DNA from: Bacteroidia bacterium
Lineage (GTDB): Bacteria > Bacteroidota > Bacteroidia > Cytophagales > Cyclobacteriaceae
Direction of reading: 5' to 3'
Length of the DNA: 50,696 nucleotides
Assembly: GCA_030432655.1 (NCBI GenBank)
Contig: JAUILA010000031.1
Span: 1-50,696, forward strand
Shown piece by piece: positions 1 to 9,440 of the stretch (positions are counted from its first letter, which is position 1; the number at the start of each line of letters is the position of its first letter). Made by a program: the position numbers and the translations under genes. The notes beneath the pieces are model-generated. The model had not been told where the DNA came from, made no database searches, and was given only the letters and a program-made list of their open reading frames with translations.

Positions 1-170
1 CTACACTGGATAGACATTTAGTTGCCTAAATGCCTTCCTTGAAATATAAAGTTATTAAAAAAATACAACTCCGTATGGTTGACTTTTAAGACAGTACCTA
101 CGACTATCAATGACTATCAATAGGTGACAGACTTTTTACTCCCGCACACTGTATGCTCAATTCTCCAACT
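1..170. other. Left-edge non-coding stretch
   Basis: No open reading frame of convincing length or RNA gene is visible. The only structure is a short direct repeat of the ten bases GACTATCAAT, twice in a row near positions 102-121. It is probably intergenic sequence belonging with a gene beyond the left edge. Confidence 0.4.
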
Positions 171-174
171 AAAA

Positions 175-203
175 AAAAAGCCCCGGCAGTGCCGGGGCTT
201 TTT
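175..203. terminator. Bidirectional rho-independent terminator
   Basis: A GC-rich hairpin with arms GCCCCGG and CCGGGGC and a tiny loop is flanked by an A tract on the left and a T tract on the right, so it can stop transcription in both directions. It lies 18 bases past the stop codon of the minus-strand gene at 221-1663 and probably ends that transcript. Confidence 0.9.
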
Positions 204-220
204 CAACCTATAGATCAAAT

Positions 221-1663
221 TTAAACAGTTAGTCGATCAACGAAATCCTCATCCATACGGATAAGTTTACACGGTGTAAAGTGATTCGTGTTAATCTCAT
301 TGAACTTACTAAGCAGCGATTTGATTTTTTGCTCCTTATTCTTTCGCTTCTCGCTGATAGAAATCTTGAGAATTTTTGAAAGAATCTGGATGTGTTCACA
401 TTTGTCTTTTCCAACGAGCCGGATATGACGTTGTATACTGTTGATAAGTTGATTAAACAACTCATAATCACGCATCAGGCAATACTGAAGCGCCAGCATT
501 ATCTTAATTTCCAGCAATACAAGGGGGTATTTCTTCAGGCTGATCTCATTCAGCAGTTTGTTGATCCAGCGGCTCGCTTCGGAATATTTTTCAACATAAT
601 AACAGCTGATAGCATGGTACAGGCTATAGGTCACAAAATTAGGAACGTCCTGTACATCAAATTCATAATCAGCAAATAGGTTCTCATTCTCCTCATACAA
701 TTCATTGACTGTATCAAAGCGAATGTGCCGGTTTACCTTTGTAACCAGGAACTGAGCCGGATAGGTATACTGCGTGTAGTTAGTCAGCAGGTTGCTGATC
801 GCATCATTAACCTCTTCAAAATATTTTTCAGCTTTCCGGTAAACACCATAATGATTGTAGTACTCCAGTTTCAGGAATTCAAATACCAGGTTCAGGTGGT
901 AGTAAATTGAATCAAGATGATAGGACTCGAATATTTTCTCCACATTATCAAGGATATCCTCAATGGGCTCCTGGTCATCGCTGATACTTTCCCCACCTTC
1001 AACAAACAGGCGGTGGAAAATCGCCATACAGCTATGATAAACATACAGGCGGTGTGATTCGTAAAGGGCCCCGACGTTGCTCATTTCCTTCATGAGCAGA
1101 CCGAGTTCCATTTTATCGATCTCATCGCCGGAGAGTGTATAGTATCCGTATTTCTTAAAATATTCAGCCAGAAGATCCTCCGCCTTATCTACCGCCAGCA
1201 TATAGGCAACATGCCGGTTGTACAGCTGGCTGTAGTTAAAATAATCGGGAGAATTAATATGCAGCTTCTTCAGGGACTTATACACAACGGTCAGTTCGTT
1301 TGATAAGTCATAGTCCAGCAGTTCCTTCTCGAGTTTCTTCAGTGTGGCAATGGCAATATCCTTTTTCTTAGTGAAGATAATCTCATTGATATTCGCCACC
1401 TTCTTCAGGATGTCAGTCCGCGGACTTTCCATTTGCTGAAGCAGGTACTCTTCTATTTTTTGGTTCAGGCGGGACCGCAGCGTGTAATACGCATTGGTAT
1501 TCACCTCAAGTTCGTCCATGATTTTAGCGTCAGACAGCTGCCGTTCACGCATGGATTGTAATAAGTATGCCGATTTTTCCGCACTGCTTTCTATCAGGGA
1601 ATCTTTGATTGCCTGGTAGTCATTGTCTGAAAGTTGTTTAATAATATTTTTCAGCTTCGCCAT
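221..1663 (-). CDS. Conserved-looking helical protein of unknown function
   Basis: A 480-residue soluble protein with no signal peptide or membrane segment. It is rich in Leu, Glu, Lys and Tyr and appears almost wholly alpha-helical, with repeated helix pairs in the middle and C-terminal parts that resemble degenerate TPR units (for example around YCLMRDYELFNQL). The first 75 residues contain a possible helix-turn-helix-like segment (SDAKIMDELEVNTNAYYTLR), which could be a DNA- or protein-binding head, but no family is recognised. The gene stands alone, with a strong terminator just downstream and a 353-bp AT-rich gap upstream. The start ATG at 1663 has no clear Shine-Dalgarno sequence, as is usual in this phylum. 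The reading frame is well supported by length; the function is unknown. Confidence 0.75.
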   Translation of the reverse strand: MAKLKNIIKQLSDNDYQAIKDSLIESSAEKSAYLLQSMRERQLSDAKIMDELEVNTNAYYTLRSRLNQKIEEYLLQQMESPRTDILKKVANINEIIFTKKKDIAIATLKKLEKELLDYDLSNELTVVYKSLKKLHINSPDYFNYSQLYNRHVAYMLAVDKAEDLLAEYFKKYGYYTLSGDEIDKMELGLLMKEMSNVGALYESHRLYVYHSCMAIFHRLFVEGGESISDDQEPIEDILDNVEKIFESYHLDSIYYHLNLVFEFLKLEYYNHYGVYRKAEKYFEEVNDAISNLLTNYTQYTYPAQFLVTKVNRHIRFDTVNELYEENENLFADYEFDVQDVPNFVTYSLYHAISCYYVEKYSEASRWINKLLNEISLKKYPLVLLEIKIMLALQYCLMRDYELFNQLINSIQRHIRLVGKDKCEHIQILSKILKISISEKRKNKEQKIKSLLSKFNEINTNHFTPCKLIRMDEDFVDRLTV

Positions 1664-2016
1664 ATAGAGGGATTATTTCCTTGGAAAGAAACGTTTATAA
1701 AAAGTGTTATCGTTGATTAAAAATAGCGCAGACTTGAACCTTGATGTGGTCATTCTCCGTTTAAAAAAATTAATAATTAAACCTAAAAAATTTTCTTTTT
1801 CTACCATTTCCTACATCGGAAGAAAACAAAATAAATCTGTTAACCTCCCGAAACTCGGCTCAATATAATAAAATCATCATAATTTGAAGCAATATATTAC
1901 ATCTAAATTATTTTAAATGTTATGATCTTTTTTAGCTATCATAGTAAAACCTACTGATTCACAAGATTATCCTATGAATTATTGATTTCATCACGGTAAA
2001 TTTCAATTTCAGGCAC
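1664..2016. other. AT-rich divergent intergenic region
   Basis: The gap separates two divergently transcribed genes and must hold both promoters. A TAAATTTC sequence at 1997-2004, one mismatch from the Bacteroidota -7 consensus TAnnTTTG, lies just ahead of the hydrolase start, but no well-spaced -33 TTG accompanies it. Nothing else recognisable was found. Confidence 0.4.
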
Positions 2017-3030
2017 ATGAAAAAGCAATTCTCCTTTAAAAGATATCTCCGGCGATTCCTGGTTGCCGCCCTGGTAATCTTTTTACTTATTAATATGGTG
2101 GCTTTCCTTCATGCCTGGAATTTTACTCATTTCAGCCGGGATGTACGGCGCACTCCTCCGCCGGAAGAATTAACCTTATGGGGCAAAATGAATGTTCTCC
2201 TGACCGGGGTTTCCCTGAACAGGCCTGAGAACTACACGGTCCCGGAAGTAACCTATGAATCCACTGTGCTGACGGTTGGACGTGATTCCATCGCGCTCTG
2301 GGAAATTGAGGCCCCGAGAAAAAAGGGGACAATTGCCATGTTCCACGGGTACCTGGCCAACCGGACTTCCCTCCTCGAACAGGCTGAGCGGTTCAGGAGA
2401 CTCGGGTACCGCACGGTCCTGGTCGACTTCCGTGGTAGTGGCGGATCGAGCGGGTCTTCCACATCTATCGGCTTCCACGAAATGCATGAGGTGAAAGCGG
2501 TCTATGAATATCTGAAGAAAAAATACGACGGGCCTCTTATCCTTTTCGGATCTTCCATGGGTGCTGCTGCCATTCTCCACAGTTCCAGTAAACTGAAAAT
2601 TCACCCGGACGGTATAATCCTTGAATGCCCGTTCGCCACCCTCTACGATGCTACCGCCAACCGGTTTCAGGCAATGCAGCTTCCGGCTTTTCCTATGGCA
2701 GACCTCCTTGTTTTCTGGGGAGGCATTCAGAACGGGTACTGGGGTTTCGATCATAATCCGGCAGATTATGCCCGGTCAGTCTCGGTACCGGTCCTGCTCT
2801 TTTATGGTGAAAAGGATGAACGTGTCACTTTGGAGGAAACCCAGGCCATCTACCAAAACCTGCCTGGTGAAAAAGAGCTGGTCACATTTCCCAATGCCGG
2901 ACATGGAAACTATCTTAAGGAGTATGAGAATGAATGGCTGCGGGCAGTGCACTCGTTTTTATCAGATCTGCCCGTCCCTATGATGGCTGAGAACCCTCAC
3001 TTTCCACCCAGGTCAAACAGCTCATCCTGA
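2017..3030 (+). CDS. Membrane-anchored alpha/beta hydrolase
   Basis: A 337-residue protein with one N-terminal membrane segment (about residues 14-31, after a basic KRYLRR stretch), followed by an alpha/beta hydrolase domain. The oxyanion/HG motif is FHGYLANR; the nucleophile elbow is GSSMG with Ser180; the acid is Asp267 in GEKDER; the base is His296 in NAGHGNY. This is the pattern of the serine aminopeptidase S33/BAAT-like group (YqkD- or ABHD13-type), whose substrates are usually unknown esters or amides. The enzyme probably acts on the periplasmic face, held by its anchor. The last 34 bases overlap the 3' end of the convergent sialidase-like gene, so the Ser/Pro-rich tail after about residue 320 is probably not part of the fold. 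Confidence 0.85.
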   Translation: MKKQFSFKRYLRRFLVAALVIFLLINMVAFLHAWNFTHFSRDVRRTPPPEELTLWGKMNVLLTGVSLNRPENYTVPEVTYESTVLTVGRDSIALWEIEAPRKKGTIAMFHGYLANRTSLLEQAERFRRLGYRTVLVDFRGSGGSSGSSTSIGFHEMHEVKAVYEYLKKKYDGPLILFGSSMGAAAILHSSSKLKIHPDGIILECPFATLYDATANRFQAMQLPAFPMADLLVFWGGIQNGYWGFDHNPADYARSVSVPVLLFYGEKDERVTLEETQAIYQNLPGEKELVTFPNAGHGNYLKEYENEWLRAVHSFLSDLPVPMMAENPHFPPRSNSSS

Positions 3031-4181
3031 CTGAATTCAGCTGCTTTCTGAACAAGTTCAGTTCCATTGCTCTCAATCCATGTAATAAGGATCGAACCTC
3101 CGTGGGCTGCCACGGAAACCGGTTTGGAAAAATGATCCATATCACCGGTGGAATCCCACGAGGCAAGCTTTTGTGATTCAAACTTCTTTCCGGCATCCAG
3201 CGAGTATCCAAACCAGACTTCTGTCATTCCGTCTGAGACACCCAGCCAGGCGGCGAAAAGTGCACCGGTGGTATTGTCTACTGTAATGTGGGGAAAGTAT
3301 TGAGAACCTGCGTAATCAGGCTTCAGGCTGGCCGGACTCGTCCAGGTATCTCCCAGTTTTCCTGACGAACGAATCCACGCCACCATTGTACTGTCATTTT
3401 TTGAGACTCCGGACAGATAGAGCATCCCGGCGAGCTGACTATCGCTGTTATCCATGACCAGCTGCAGTTTTCCGTTGGCGGACAATTCCGGCAGATCATT
3501 TGTAACCGGGATATCATTCCGAAGCCAGCGATCATTATCATAGGACCGGTCAAACTTGAATGTCCCGCCATTTGACCAGATTGAAAACAACTTACCGTCT
3601 TTAAAAGAAGCAATGGAAGCCATGATCTGATGACAGCCGGAACCATCACTGTCCAGCTGTACAGGGTCTGTCCATTTCTTACCTGCATTTCCGGTGGATA
3701 CCATCCGGATATAAGCCCTGCAATCTTCTCCTTCTCCTTCGGTAACCGCATAAATCAGGTGCAGGTCTCCCGATTTCATATTACAGTAGGTGGTGTAATA
3801 CTCCGCGTTTTCGGCAGAATATTCTCCGGCCCTTTCCCAGGTCTGCCCCAGGTCAGAGCTTTCCCAGACCGCAATCCCGTTCCCTGCACGTCCGGTGACG
3901 TACAATGTTCCTTTTTTGTCCATCACATAACGGAGGTCAGATGCCTCAATGCCGGTGGCATATCCTTTCCATACACTATTCTCCTTCAGATAAGCCTTAC
4001 CGTCTGCCCCCAGCACCACCACCTGCGGTTTCTTTTTAGGTTCAAATTGCGCTCCTACCACATATTCTCCGGCACCTCCTGATGGCATACGAAGCATTTC
4101 GGTTATTTCCTGTGCTCCGGCCGTCAGCACATTCATGATCAGGATGCCGGTGACCACATATTTCATTGTTCTGCTATTCAT
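2997..4181 (-). CDS. Exported sialidase-like (BNR/Asp-box) protein
   Basis: The start is placed at ATG 4181, giving 394 residues that begin with a signal peptide (MNSRTMKYVVTGILIMNVL, cleaved near TAGA-QE). A longer frame to 4259 would put a charged 26-residue leader before the signal peptide and is less likely; ATG 4166 is also possible. The mature protein contains Asp-box-like repeats (SSDLGQTW, a weaker GNAGKKW and SLDAGKKF), the mark of the six-bladed beta-propeller of sialidases and related exo-glycosidases. Catalytic residues cannot be assigned by eye, so it may be a non-enzymatic propeller. It lies downstream of birA on the same strand and converges on the alpha/beta hydrolase with a 34-bp overlap. 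Confidence 0.75.
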   Translation of the reverse strand: MNSRTMKYVVTGILIMNVLTAGAQEITEMLRMPSGGAGEYVVGAQFEPKKKPQVVVLGADGKAYLKENSVWKGYATGIEASDLRYVMDKKGTLYVTGRAGNGIAVWESSDLGQTWERAGEYSAENAEYYTTYCNMKSGDLHLIYAVTEGEGEDCRAYIRMVSTGNAGKKWTDPVQLDSDGSGCHQIMASIASFKDGKLFSIWSNGGTFKFDRSYDNDRWLRNDIPVTNDLPELSANGKLQLVMDNSDSQLAGMLYLSGVSKNDSTMVAWIRSSGKLGDTWTSPASLKPDYAGSQYFPHITVDNTTGALFAAWLGVSDGMTEVWFGYSLDAGKKFESQKLASWDSTGDMDHFSKPVSVAAHGGSILITWIESNGTELVQKAAEFSQDELFDLGGK

Positions 4182-4262
4182 CGGTAACGAATTTAGGCCG
4201 GTACGATCAATTCTACAAGCATCGGGAGCATTCCCGCTTATCCGGTAATAACTGATCATTGA

Positions 4263-5012
4263 TCAGATGACATAGGCAACTTCCTTAAACTGGAAGGAGC
4301 GCAGGCCCCCGGCTGTCTTTATTAAGATGGTACCATCAGGCTTCACAGCAATAATCCTGCCCCGGAAATAGCCCTCCGACTCAAACAGGTGCTCTTCGTT
4401 AAACCGGTAAAGCCGGCTCATGTAATCTTCATGCAGACCCGAGCCTCCACCCCTCAGCTGCAGGTACCGTTGTTCGAGATATCCCGCTAATTCTTCCAGG
4501 CAATTCTGCAAACCGAACGTTTCCCCCGTAATGGCCGTTAAGGAAGTGGCTTGCGGAATACTGAACTCCTGCTGATTGATATTCAGGCCGATACCTACAA
4601 TACTGGTATCCATTCCTTGTTTTTTCAGCTGGTTCTGAATCAGGATGCCGCTTACCTTCCGGTCCAGAAAGTATATATCATTCGGCCACTTGATGGTAAA
4701 TTCCGGACGGAACCGGAGTAACCAGTCAGTGATGCCCAGGGAAACCGACATATTCAGCATGAATTGCTGACTGGCTTTAAGAAATTTCGGGCGAAGGATC
4801 AGGGAAAAAGTAAGGTTCTTACCTCGCTCAGATTCCCATGTATTACCCATCTGGCCCCGGCCTGCAGTCTGATCTTCGGTGATGACGATGGTGCCGTCCG
4901 GAACAGTGCTCTTGCCGAGAATGTCATAGGCTTCCTGATTGGTGGAGTGACAAGATGTCAGGAAAATCAGGTTTTTGCCTACAAATAATGTATTGGCAAG
5001 ATTTTTATACAC
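4263..5012 (-). CDS. birA: Biotin--[acetyl-CoA-carboxylase] ligase
   Basis: This enzyme makes biotinyl-5'-AMP and transfers biotin to the carrier lysine of acetyl-CoA carboxylase. The protein shows the entry motif SCHSTN, the adenylate loop GRGQMGNTW, the KWPNDI segment and KVSGIL, then a small C-terminal SH3-like domain. There is no N-terminal DNA-binding domain, as in other Bacteroidota. The start chosen is GTG at 5012 (protein begins VYKNLANTLFVGKN, 249 residues), because that is where relatives begin. A longer ATG frame to 5132 runs backward into rsfS and would add an implausible Pro/Ser-rich leader. It is divergent from rsfS with only 38 bp between starts. Confidence 0.92.
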   Translation of the reverse strand: MYKNLANTLFVGKNLIFLTSCHSTNQEAYDILGKSTVPDGTIVITEDQTAGRGQMGNTWESERGKNLTFSLILRPKFLKASQQFMLNMSVSLGITDWLLRFRPEFTIKWPNDIYFLDRKVSGILIQNQLKKQGMDTSIVGIGLNINQQEFSIPQATSLTAITGETFGLQNCLEELAGYLEQRYLQLRGGGSGLHEDYMSRLYRFNEEHLFESEGYFRGRIIAVKPDGTILIKTAGGLRSFQFKEVAYVI

Positions 5013-5021
5013 AAGTTTTTG

Positions 5022-5029
5022 TAGTTTTG
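5022..5029 (+). promoter_or_regulatory. Bacteroidota -7 promoter element for rsfS
   Basis: The sequence TAGTTTTG fits the TAnnTTTG -7 consensus of the Bacteroidota primary sigma factor and sits 21 bases before the rsfS ATG, leaving a very short 5' leader. A -33 TTG at the usual spacing is not obvious (the nearest, at 4993-4995, is a few bases too far). Confidence 0.5.
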
Positions 5030-5050
5030 TTAAGGCAATAAATATACTGA

Positions 5051-5428
5051 ATGGATGTAAATAACAATTTGGCCCCTTCGGAAAAGTTAAGTGAAGTGGT
5101 TGTGAAGGGGATGATGGAAAAAAAGGCTTCAAATATAACCGTAATGGATCTGAGGGCAGTAAAAAATGCTGTCGCCGACTTTTTTGTCATCTGTTCAGGA
5201 AATTCTGATACCCAGCTCGATGCCATTGCTGATTCTGTGGACAAGGAAGTTTCCAAAACCCTCTCTCAAAACCCCTGGCACCGTGAAGGCACCCAAAACA
5301 AGGAATGGATGTTATTGGATTATGTGGATGTTGTCGCTCACATTTTCAAACCGGACAAGCGTAAATTTTTCGGTTTGGAAAACTTATGGGGAGATGCTGA
5401 AATCACCCACATTGATGAGGTTGCCTGA
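5051..5428 (+). CDS. rsfS: Ribosomal silencing factor RsfS (Iojap/DUF143)
   Basis: A 125-residue protein of the Iojap family, which binds ribosomal protein uL14 and blocks joining of the subunits when nutrients are scarce. The family core is visible: NITVMDLR, ADFFVICSGNSDTQLDAIAD, then the W-H-EG and W-LLDY-DVVAHIF segments. Its length is normal. It is followed 60 bp later by ftsH and is probably co-transcribed with it; the birA/rsfS/ftsH grouping recurs in Bacteroidota genomes. Confidence 0.95.
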   Translation: MDVNNNLAPSEKLSEVVVKGMMEKKASNITVMDLRAVKNAVADFFVICSGNSDTQLDAIADSVDKEVSKTLSQNPWHREGTQNKEWMLLDYVDVVAHIFKPDKRKFFGLENLWGDAEITHIDEVA

Positions 5429-5488
5429 ACCGAACATATATCATTAAAAATCGTTACAATAGAGGTTATATAACAGAGAAAAATCGAG

Positions 5489-7600
5489 ATGCCTGATAAG
5501 AAGAAGAAAATGATGCCGACAAAACCTCCTAAACCTAACTACCAGGTTTGGGTGATCGTCATCCTGATTGCTACCATTTTTGGGGTCACTTATCTCCAGA
5601 ACTATCCCGCCAACGAGGTCATTTACATGAGCAAGTTGAAGGAAATGGTCAAGGATGGAGATATAAAGGAAGTACGGCTGATACGTAATCAGAATTACGT
5701 GGAAGCTACACTGACCGAAGAGGCACTTAGAAAAGATAAATATTCAGATTTGCGTTCCAATTCCCCCCTTGGCGGCGAAAGCGGACCGCATTTTAAAGTA
5801 AATATTGCATCCGTCGAAACTTTTACCCGTGAATGGGAAGAGTTGCAGGCGGAGCTTCCCCCTGATAAGCAGATAGATTACAAGCCCATCGACAAGTCGG
5901 ATTTCATGAGTATTTTCTGGCAGTGGGGCATTCTTCTGTTTATTCTTTTCGGGTTCTGGTTCCTGATGCGCCGGATGACCGGTGGCGGCGGACCAGGCGG
6001 ACAGATATTCAATATTGGTAAATCCAGGGCGGCCCTGTTTGATGCGGAGAATAAGGTGAAGATCACCTTTGACAACGTGGCAGGGCTTGATGAAGCTAAG
6101 GAAGAGGTGAAGGAAATTGTTGAATTCCTTAAAAACCCCTCCAAGTTCACCAAACTGGGTGGTAAAATTCCGAAAGGCGCGTTGCTCGTAGGTTCGCCCG
6201 GAACAGGTAAAACATTGCTCGCGAAGGCAGTGGCTGGTGAAGCAGGCGTACCGTTTTTCACCTTGTCCGGTTCGGACTTTGTCGAAATGTTTGTTGGTGT
6301 AGGTGCGGCACGTGTTCGTGACCTGTTCAAACAGGCTAAGGAAAAAGCACCTTGTATCGTATTTATCGATGAGATCGATGCAATCGGTCGTTCAAGGGGT
6401 CGTGGCCAGATGCCTGGATCCAATGATGAGCGGGAGAATACATTGAATTCACTGTTGGTAGAGATGGATGGATTTTCGACGGACAGTGGAGTTATTATCC
6501 TGGCGGCCACCAACCGTCCTGATGTGCTGGACTCGGCCTTGATGCGCCCCGGACGATTTGATCGTCAGATCAGTATCGACAAACCGGATATCGTAGGCCG
6601 GGAGGCAATTTTCAAAGTACACCTGAAGCCTCTGAAACTGGCAAAAGACGTAGATCCTAAAAAACTTGCTGCACAGACACCCGGTTTTGCCGGTGCTGAG
6701 ATTGCCAACGTCTGTAATGAAGCAGCGCTGATTGCGGCGAGACGCGATAAGAATGCGGTGGACATGCAGGATTTTCATGATGCCATTGACCGTGTCATTG
6801 GCGGACTGGAAAAAAAGAACAAAATTATCTCTCCGCATGAGAAACAGATTGTAGCGTACCACGAAGCAGGGCACGCCGTTGCCGGCTGGTTCCTGGAGCA
6901 TGCCGATCCGTTGGTAAAAGTAAGTATTGTACCACGCGGTGTGGCTGCACTCGGATATGCACAGTACCTTCCGAAGGAACAATTTCTCTACCAGACAGAG
7001 CAGCTGATGGACCAGATGTGTATGGCACTTGGCGGAAGGGCGGCAGAAGAAATAATCTTTAATAAGATTTCCACCGGAGCACTGAGTGACCTGGAGCGTA
7101 TCACCAAGATGGCCTACAGCATTGTTTCTGTATACGGCATGAATCCGAAAGTGGGGAATGTATCGTTTTACGATTCAAAGCAGTCGGATTATAACTTCAC
7201 AAAACCCTACTCGGAAACTACAGCCGAAACCATTGATGAGGAAGTAAGAAAACTTGTCGACGGAGCTTATCAGCGTACCAAATCACTCCTGCTCAAGAGA
7301 CGCGAGGAACTGGAAACCATTGCGCAGGAACTGCTGGAAAAAGAAATTATATTCCAGTCTGATCTGGAGCGACTTATCGGCAAGCGACCTTTCGAAGGAC
7401 AGACCACCTACGAGGCCTTTACAAATGGACAGAAGAAGGAGGAGGATAAGAAAGAGGATGATGCTGAGAAAGGCAAGGAATCCCGTAACGGACAGGAGGA
7501 AAAGAAAAAAGATGTTCCTTCCAATATAGTAGAAAATTCATCTGCACCCGAGGGAGGTACGGAAGCACTGGAAGAACGAAAGGACCTTCCGGGGAATTGA
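5489..7600 (+). CDS. ftsH: ATP-dependent zinc metalloprotease FtsH
   Basis: A 703-residue membrane AAA+ protease that pulls and degrades damaged membrane proteins and short-lived regulators. In order: a first membrane helix at about 14-36, a periplasmic domain, a second helix at about 139-162, Walker A GSPGTGKT (about 235), Walker B IVFIDEID (about 291), the second region of homology [10 protein letters not shown] (about 339), and the zinc site HEAGH at 458-462 with the third ligand Asp534 in LSDLE. The last 65 residues form a highly charged Lys/Glu-rich tail ([17 protein letters not shown]), longer than in Escherichia coli FtsH and probably disordered. It is followed by a strong terminator, so the rsfS-ftsH transcript ends there. 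Confidence 0.98.
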   Translation: MPDKKKKMMPTKPPKPNYQVWVIVILIATIFGVTYLQNYPANEVIYMSKLKEMVKDGDIKEVRLIRNQNYVEATLTEEALRKDKYSDLRSNSPLGGESGPHFKVNIASVETFTREWEELQAELPPDKQIDYKPIDKSDFMSIFWQWGILLFILFGFWFLMRRMTGGGGPGGQIFNIGKSRAALFDAENKVKITFDNVAGLDEAKEEVKEIVEFLKNPSKFTKLGGKIPKGALLVGSPGTGKTLLAKAVAGEAGVPFFTLSGSDFVEMFVGVGAARVRDLFKQAKEKAPCIVFIDEIDAIGRSRGRGQMPGSNDERENTLNSLLVEMDGFSTDSGVIILAATNRPDVLDSALMRPGRFDRQISIDKPDIVGREAIFKVHLKPLKLAKDVDPKKLAAQTPGFAGAEIANVCNEAALIAARRDKNAVDMQDFHDAIDRVIGGLEKKNKIISPHEKQIVAYHEAGHAVAGWFLEHADPLVKVSIVPRGVAALGYAQYLPKEQFLYQTEQLMDQMCMALGGRAAEEIIFNKISTGALSDLERITKMAYSIVSVYGMNPKVGNVSFYDSKQSDYNFTKPYSETTAETIDEEVRKLVDGAYQRTKSLLLKRREELETIAQELLEKEIIFQSDLERLIGKRPFEGQTTYEAFTNGQKKEEDKKEDDAEKGKESRNGQEEKKKDVPSNIVENSSAPEGGTEALEERKDLPGN

Positions 7601-7620
7601 TACGAATTAAAAAGTTACAT

Positions 7621-7655
7621 AAAGATCAGGCGGTTCGCTGCCTGATCTTTTTTTA
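7621..7655 (+). terminator. Rho-independent terminator after ftsH
   Basis: Hairpin arms AAAGATCAGGC and GCCTGATCTTT with loop GGTTCGCT, followed by an uninterrupted T run. It begins 21 bases after the ftsH stop codon and 12 bases before the next start, so lpxH must have its own promoter overlapping the terminator tail; TATTTTAG at 7654-7661 is a weak candidate -7 element. Confidence 0.92.
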
Positions 7656-7666
7656 TTTTAGCCGGA

Positions 7667-8449
7667 ATGAAGGCAGAACACCTTAACATAGATTCCCTGC
7701 AGGGTAAAAAGCTGTACTTTGCCTCCGATTTCCACCTTGGGGCCCCGGACTATCAAACGAGCCGTGCACGCGAAGACAGGATTGTCAGCTGGCTCAGTTC
7801 GATTGAAGAGGATGCTCATTCCATTTTCCTTATGGGAGATATCTTTGATTTTTGGTTTGAATACAAAGAAGCAATACCCAAAGGATTTGTGCGCATTCAG
7901 GGCAAGCTTGCCCAACTTACCGATAAAGGCATAGGGGTATACCTGTTTTCAGGTAATCACGACATGTGGATGTTTGATTATTTCCCAACCGAATTGAACA
8001 TCCCGGTAATACGTGATTTTCTGTTGGTACAGGTGGGAAGCAAGAAGCTTCTGCTCGCTCATGGAGACGGACTGGGCCCGGGAGATAAGACTTATAAAAT
8101 CCTCAAGAAAATATTCAGAAATCCGGTCTGCCAGTGGCTGTTTGCACGGATTCACCCCAATGCCGGAATCGGCCTTGCAAAATTCTGGTCGGGCAAAAGC
8201 CGTATCAGCAATAATAAGAAAAAGGTGGAGGACACCTTCCGGGGTGAAAGCGAATACCTGTTGCAATTCTGCCGTGAAACCGAAAAGCAGGAACATTTTG
8301 ATTATTATATATTTGGTCATCGCCATTTACCACTCGAGCTGGAAATTAACAAAAACAGCTACTACTTCAACCTGGGCGAATGGGTTACCAAAAGTACTTA
8401 CGGTGTGTATGACGGATCTTCCTTTACGTTAAAGTCGTATGATGGCTAA
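7667..8449 (+). CDS. lpxH: UDP-2,3-diacylglucosamine pyrophosphohydrolase-like phosphoesterase
   Basis: A 260-residue calcineurin-type metallophosphoesterase. In the lipid A pathway this family cleaves UDP-2,3-diacylglucosamine to lipid X and UMP at the inner membrane. The metal-binding motifs run in order: SDFHLG (about residue 20), GDIFDFWFEY (about 57), GNHDMW (about 94), HGDG (about 127) and GHRHLP (about 216). FDFWFEY after GDI is typical of LpxH rather than of generic phosphoesterases. The protein is slightly longer than Escherichia coli LpxH (240), as is usual in Bacteroidota. The gene overlaps the next by 11 bp, which suggests co-translation. Assignment to LpxH rather than a related enzyme is strong but made without alignment. 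Confidence 0.88.
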   Translation: MKAEHLNIDSLQGKKLYFASDFHLGAPDYQTSRAREDRIVSWLSSIEEDAHSIFLMGDIFDFWFEYKEAIPKGFVRIQGKLAQLTDKGIGVYLFSGNHDMWMFDYFPTELNIPVIRDFLLVQVGSKKLLLAHGDGLGPGDKTYKILKKIFRNPVCQWLFARIHPNAGIGLAKFWSGKSRISNNKKKVEDTFRGESEYLLQFCRETEKQEHFDYYIFGHRHLPLELEINKNSYYFNLGEWVTKSTYGVYDGSSFTLKSYDG

Positions 8450-9227
8450 GCTCATCCTGCTCCTTATGGTTTCGGTAACATTCCAGGGCATTGCTCAGGA
8501 TTCAATCCCGCTGCCATCCTGGGTGGAAGTAGCACAGGATTACAATGAGCAATTCTATCTTGTACTTGAAAATGGTGACCTCCAGCGAATTTCCGCTAAA
8601 GATGACGGGCAGGCCCTGATCTATTCTCCCGTCAAAAAGGCCCGTATATCGCAACTCGATGTGAGTAATCCGCTTCGCTTGTTTCTGTTTTATGAAGATT
8701 TGCAGGAATATGTGATCCTCGACAGGTTTCTTACCGAATCGGGCAGGTATGGACTGACAGCATATACTTCTTACGCGGGTATGGCTGCGCCATCCCTGAA
8801 TAACCTGATCTGGATTGTGGATATGGCTGATTTCTCCCTGAGTAAGATCGACCCTCAGCGGGAACAAGTGCAGATTCGCGTTCCATTGCCCCAGGTACTT
8901 GACCCGGATCTGTCGGAGTTTACATTTCTCAGGGAGTACCAGAACCTGCTCTTTCTGGTTGATAAAAAGTCGGGGATTTACATATTCGACAATCTAGGGA
9001 ATTTCCTGCGCAGCATTGAAGCCGGATCCGTGATCGGTTTACGATTTCTTAACAAGAAACTCTATTACGTGGTAGAGGACAATCCGCAAACTGTTTATAC
9101 GCAGGACATCTATTCAGGTGAAAGGGATGAAATAGCACTCCCCCGTTCTGTCCGCGCTATTATCCCAGGTCCGGAACATTTGTGGTTATTCGGAGAGGGT
9201 CAAGCAGTTAAAATGAAAAGGGAGTAA
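8439..9227 (+). CDS. Exported protein of unknown function, propeller-like
   Basis: A 262-residue protein with an N-terminal signal peptide (KLILLLMVSVTFQGIAQ). The mature part is rich in beta strands with recurring segments such as YNEQFYLVLENGDLQRIS, LWIVD-type strands and IYIFDNLGNFLRSI, which resemble the blades of a small beta-propeller. No catalytic motif is seen. It overlaps the end of lpxH by 11 bp and starts with two adjacent ATG codons, so it is probably translated from the same message. No link between its role and lipid A synthesis can be read from the sequence. Confidence 0.75.
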   Translation: MMAKLILLLMVSVTFQGIAQDSIPLPSWVEVAQDYNEQFYLVLENGDLQRISAKDDGQALIYSPVKKARISQLDVSNPLRLFLFYEDLQEYVILDRFLTESGRYGLTAYTSYAGMAAPSLNNLIWIVDMADFSLSKIDPQREQVQIRVPLPQVLDPDLSEFTFLREYQNLLFLVDKKSGIYIFDNLGNFLRSIEAGSVIGLRFLNKKLYYVVEDNPQTVYTQDIYSGERDEIALPRSVRAIIPGPEHLWLFGEGQAVKMKRE

Positions 9228-9401
9228 GCCTAACCTGTCATCCCTGCCTAGGCAGACAGGCTGGGAGCGCGAAGTGAGAAGTCCTCCAACCTGTCATTCC
9301 AGAGGCGCGCAGTGAGAATCCCCTAACCTGTCATCCTGGGGGCATAGTGAAAATCCCCTAACCCGTCATCCTGGGGGCGCGCAGCGCAGCCCGGGATCTG
9401 T
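9228..9401 (+). repeat. Left array of four GTCAT..GATC repeat units
   Basis: Four imperfect units of 35-59 bases follow each other directly, each starting with a form of CTAACCTGTCATCC, having a variable GC-rich centre, and ending in a form of GTGAGAATCC or GGGATCTG. The last unit (9365-9401) is the exact reverse complement of 9853-9889 on the other side of the GIY-YIG gene. The array begins directly after the stop codon of the preceding gene. Confidence 0.8.
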
Positions 9402-9440
9402 TATCGTATTATTGTCCGCCTTGCCCATTACCTTCCCGCA

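Noticed and set aside
4182-4259. N-terminal extension of the sialidase-like protein
   Set aside because: It would place a charged 26-residue leader before a clear signal peptide and run to within three bases of the birA stop.
5878-6982. Long antisense frames within ftsH
   Set aside because: They mirror a highly conserved gene in other frames, with no start signal or protein family.
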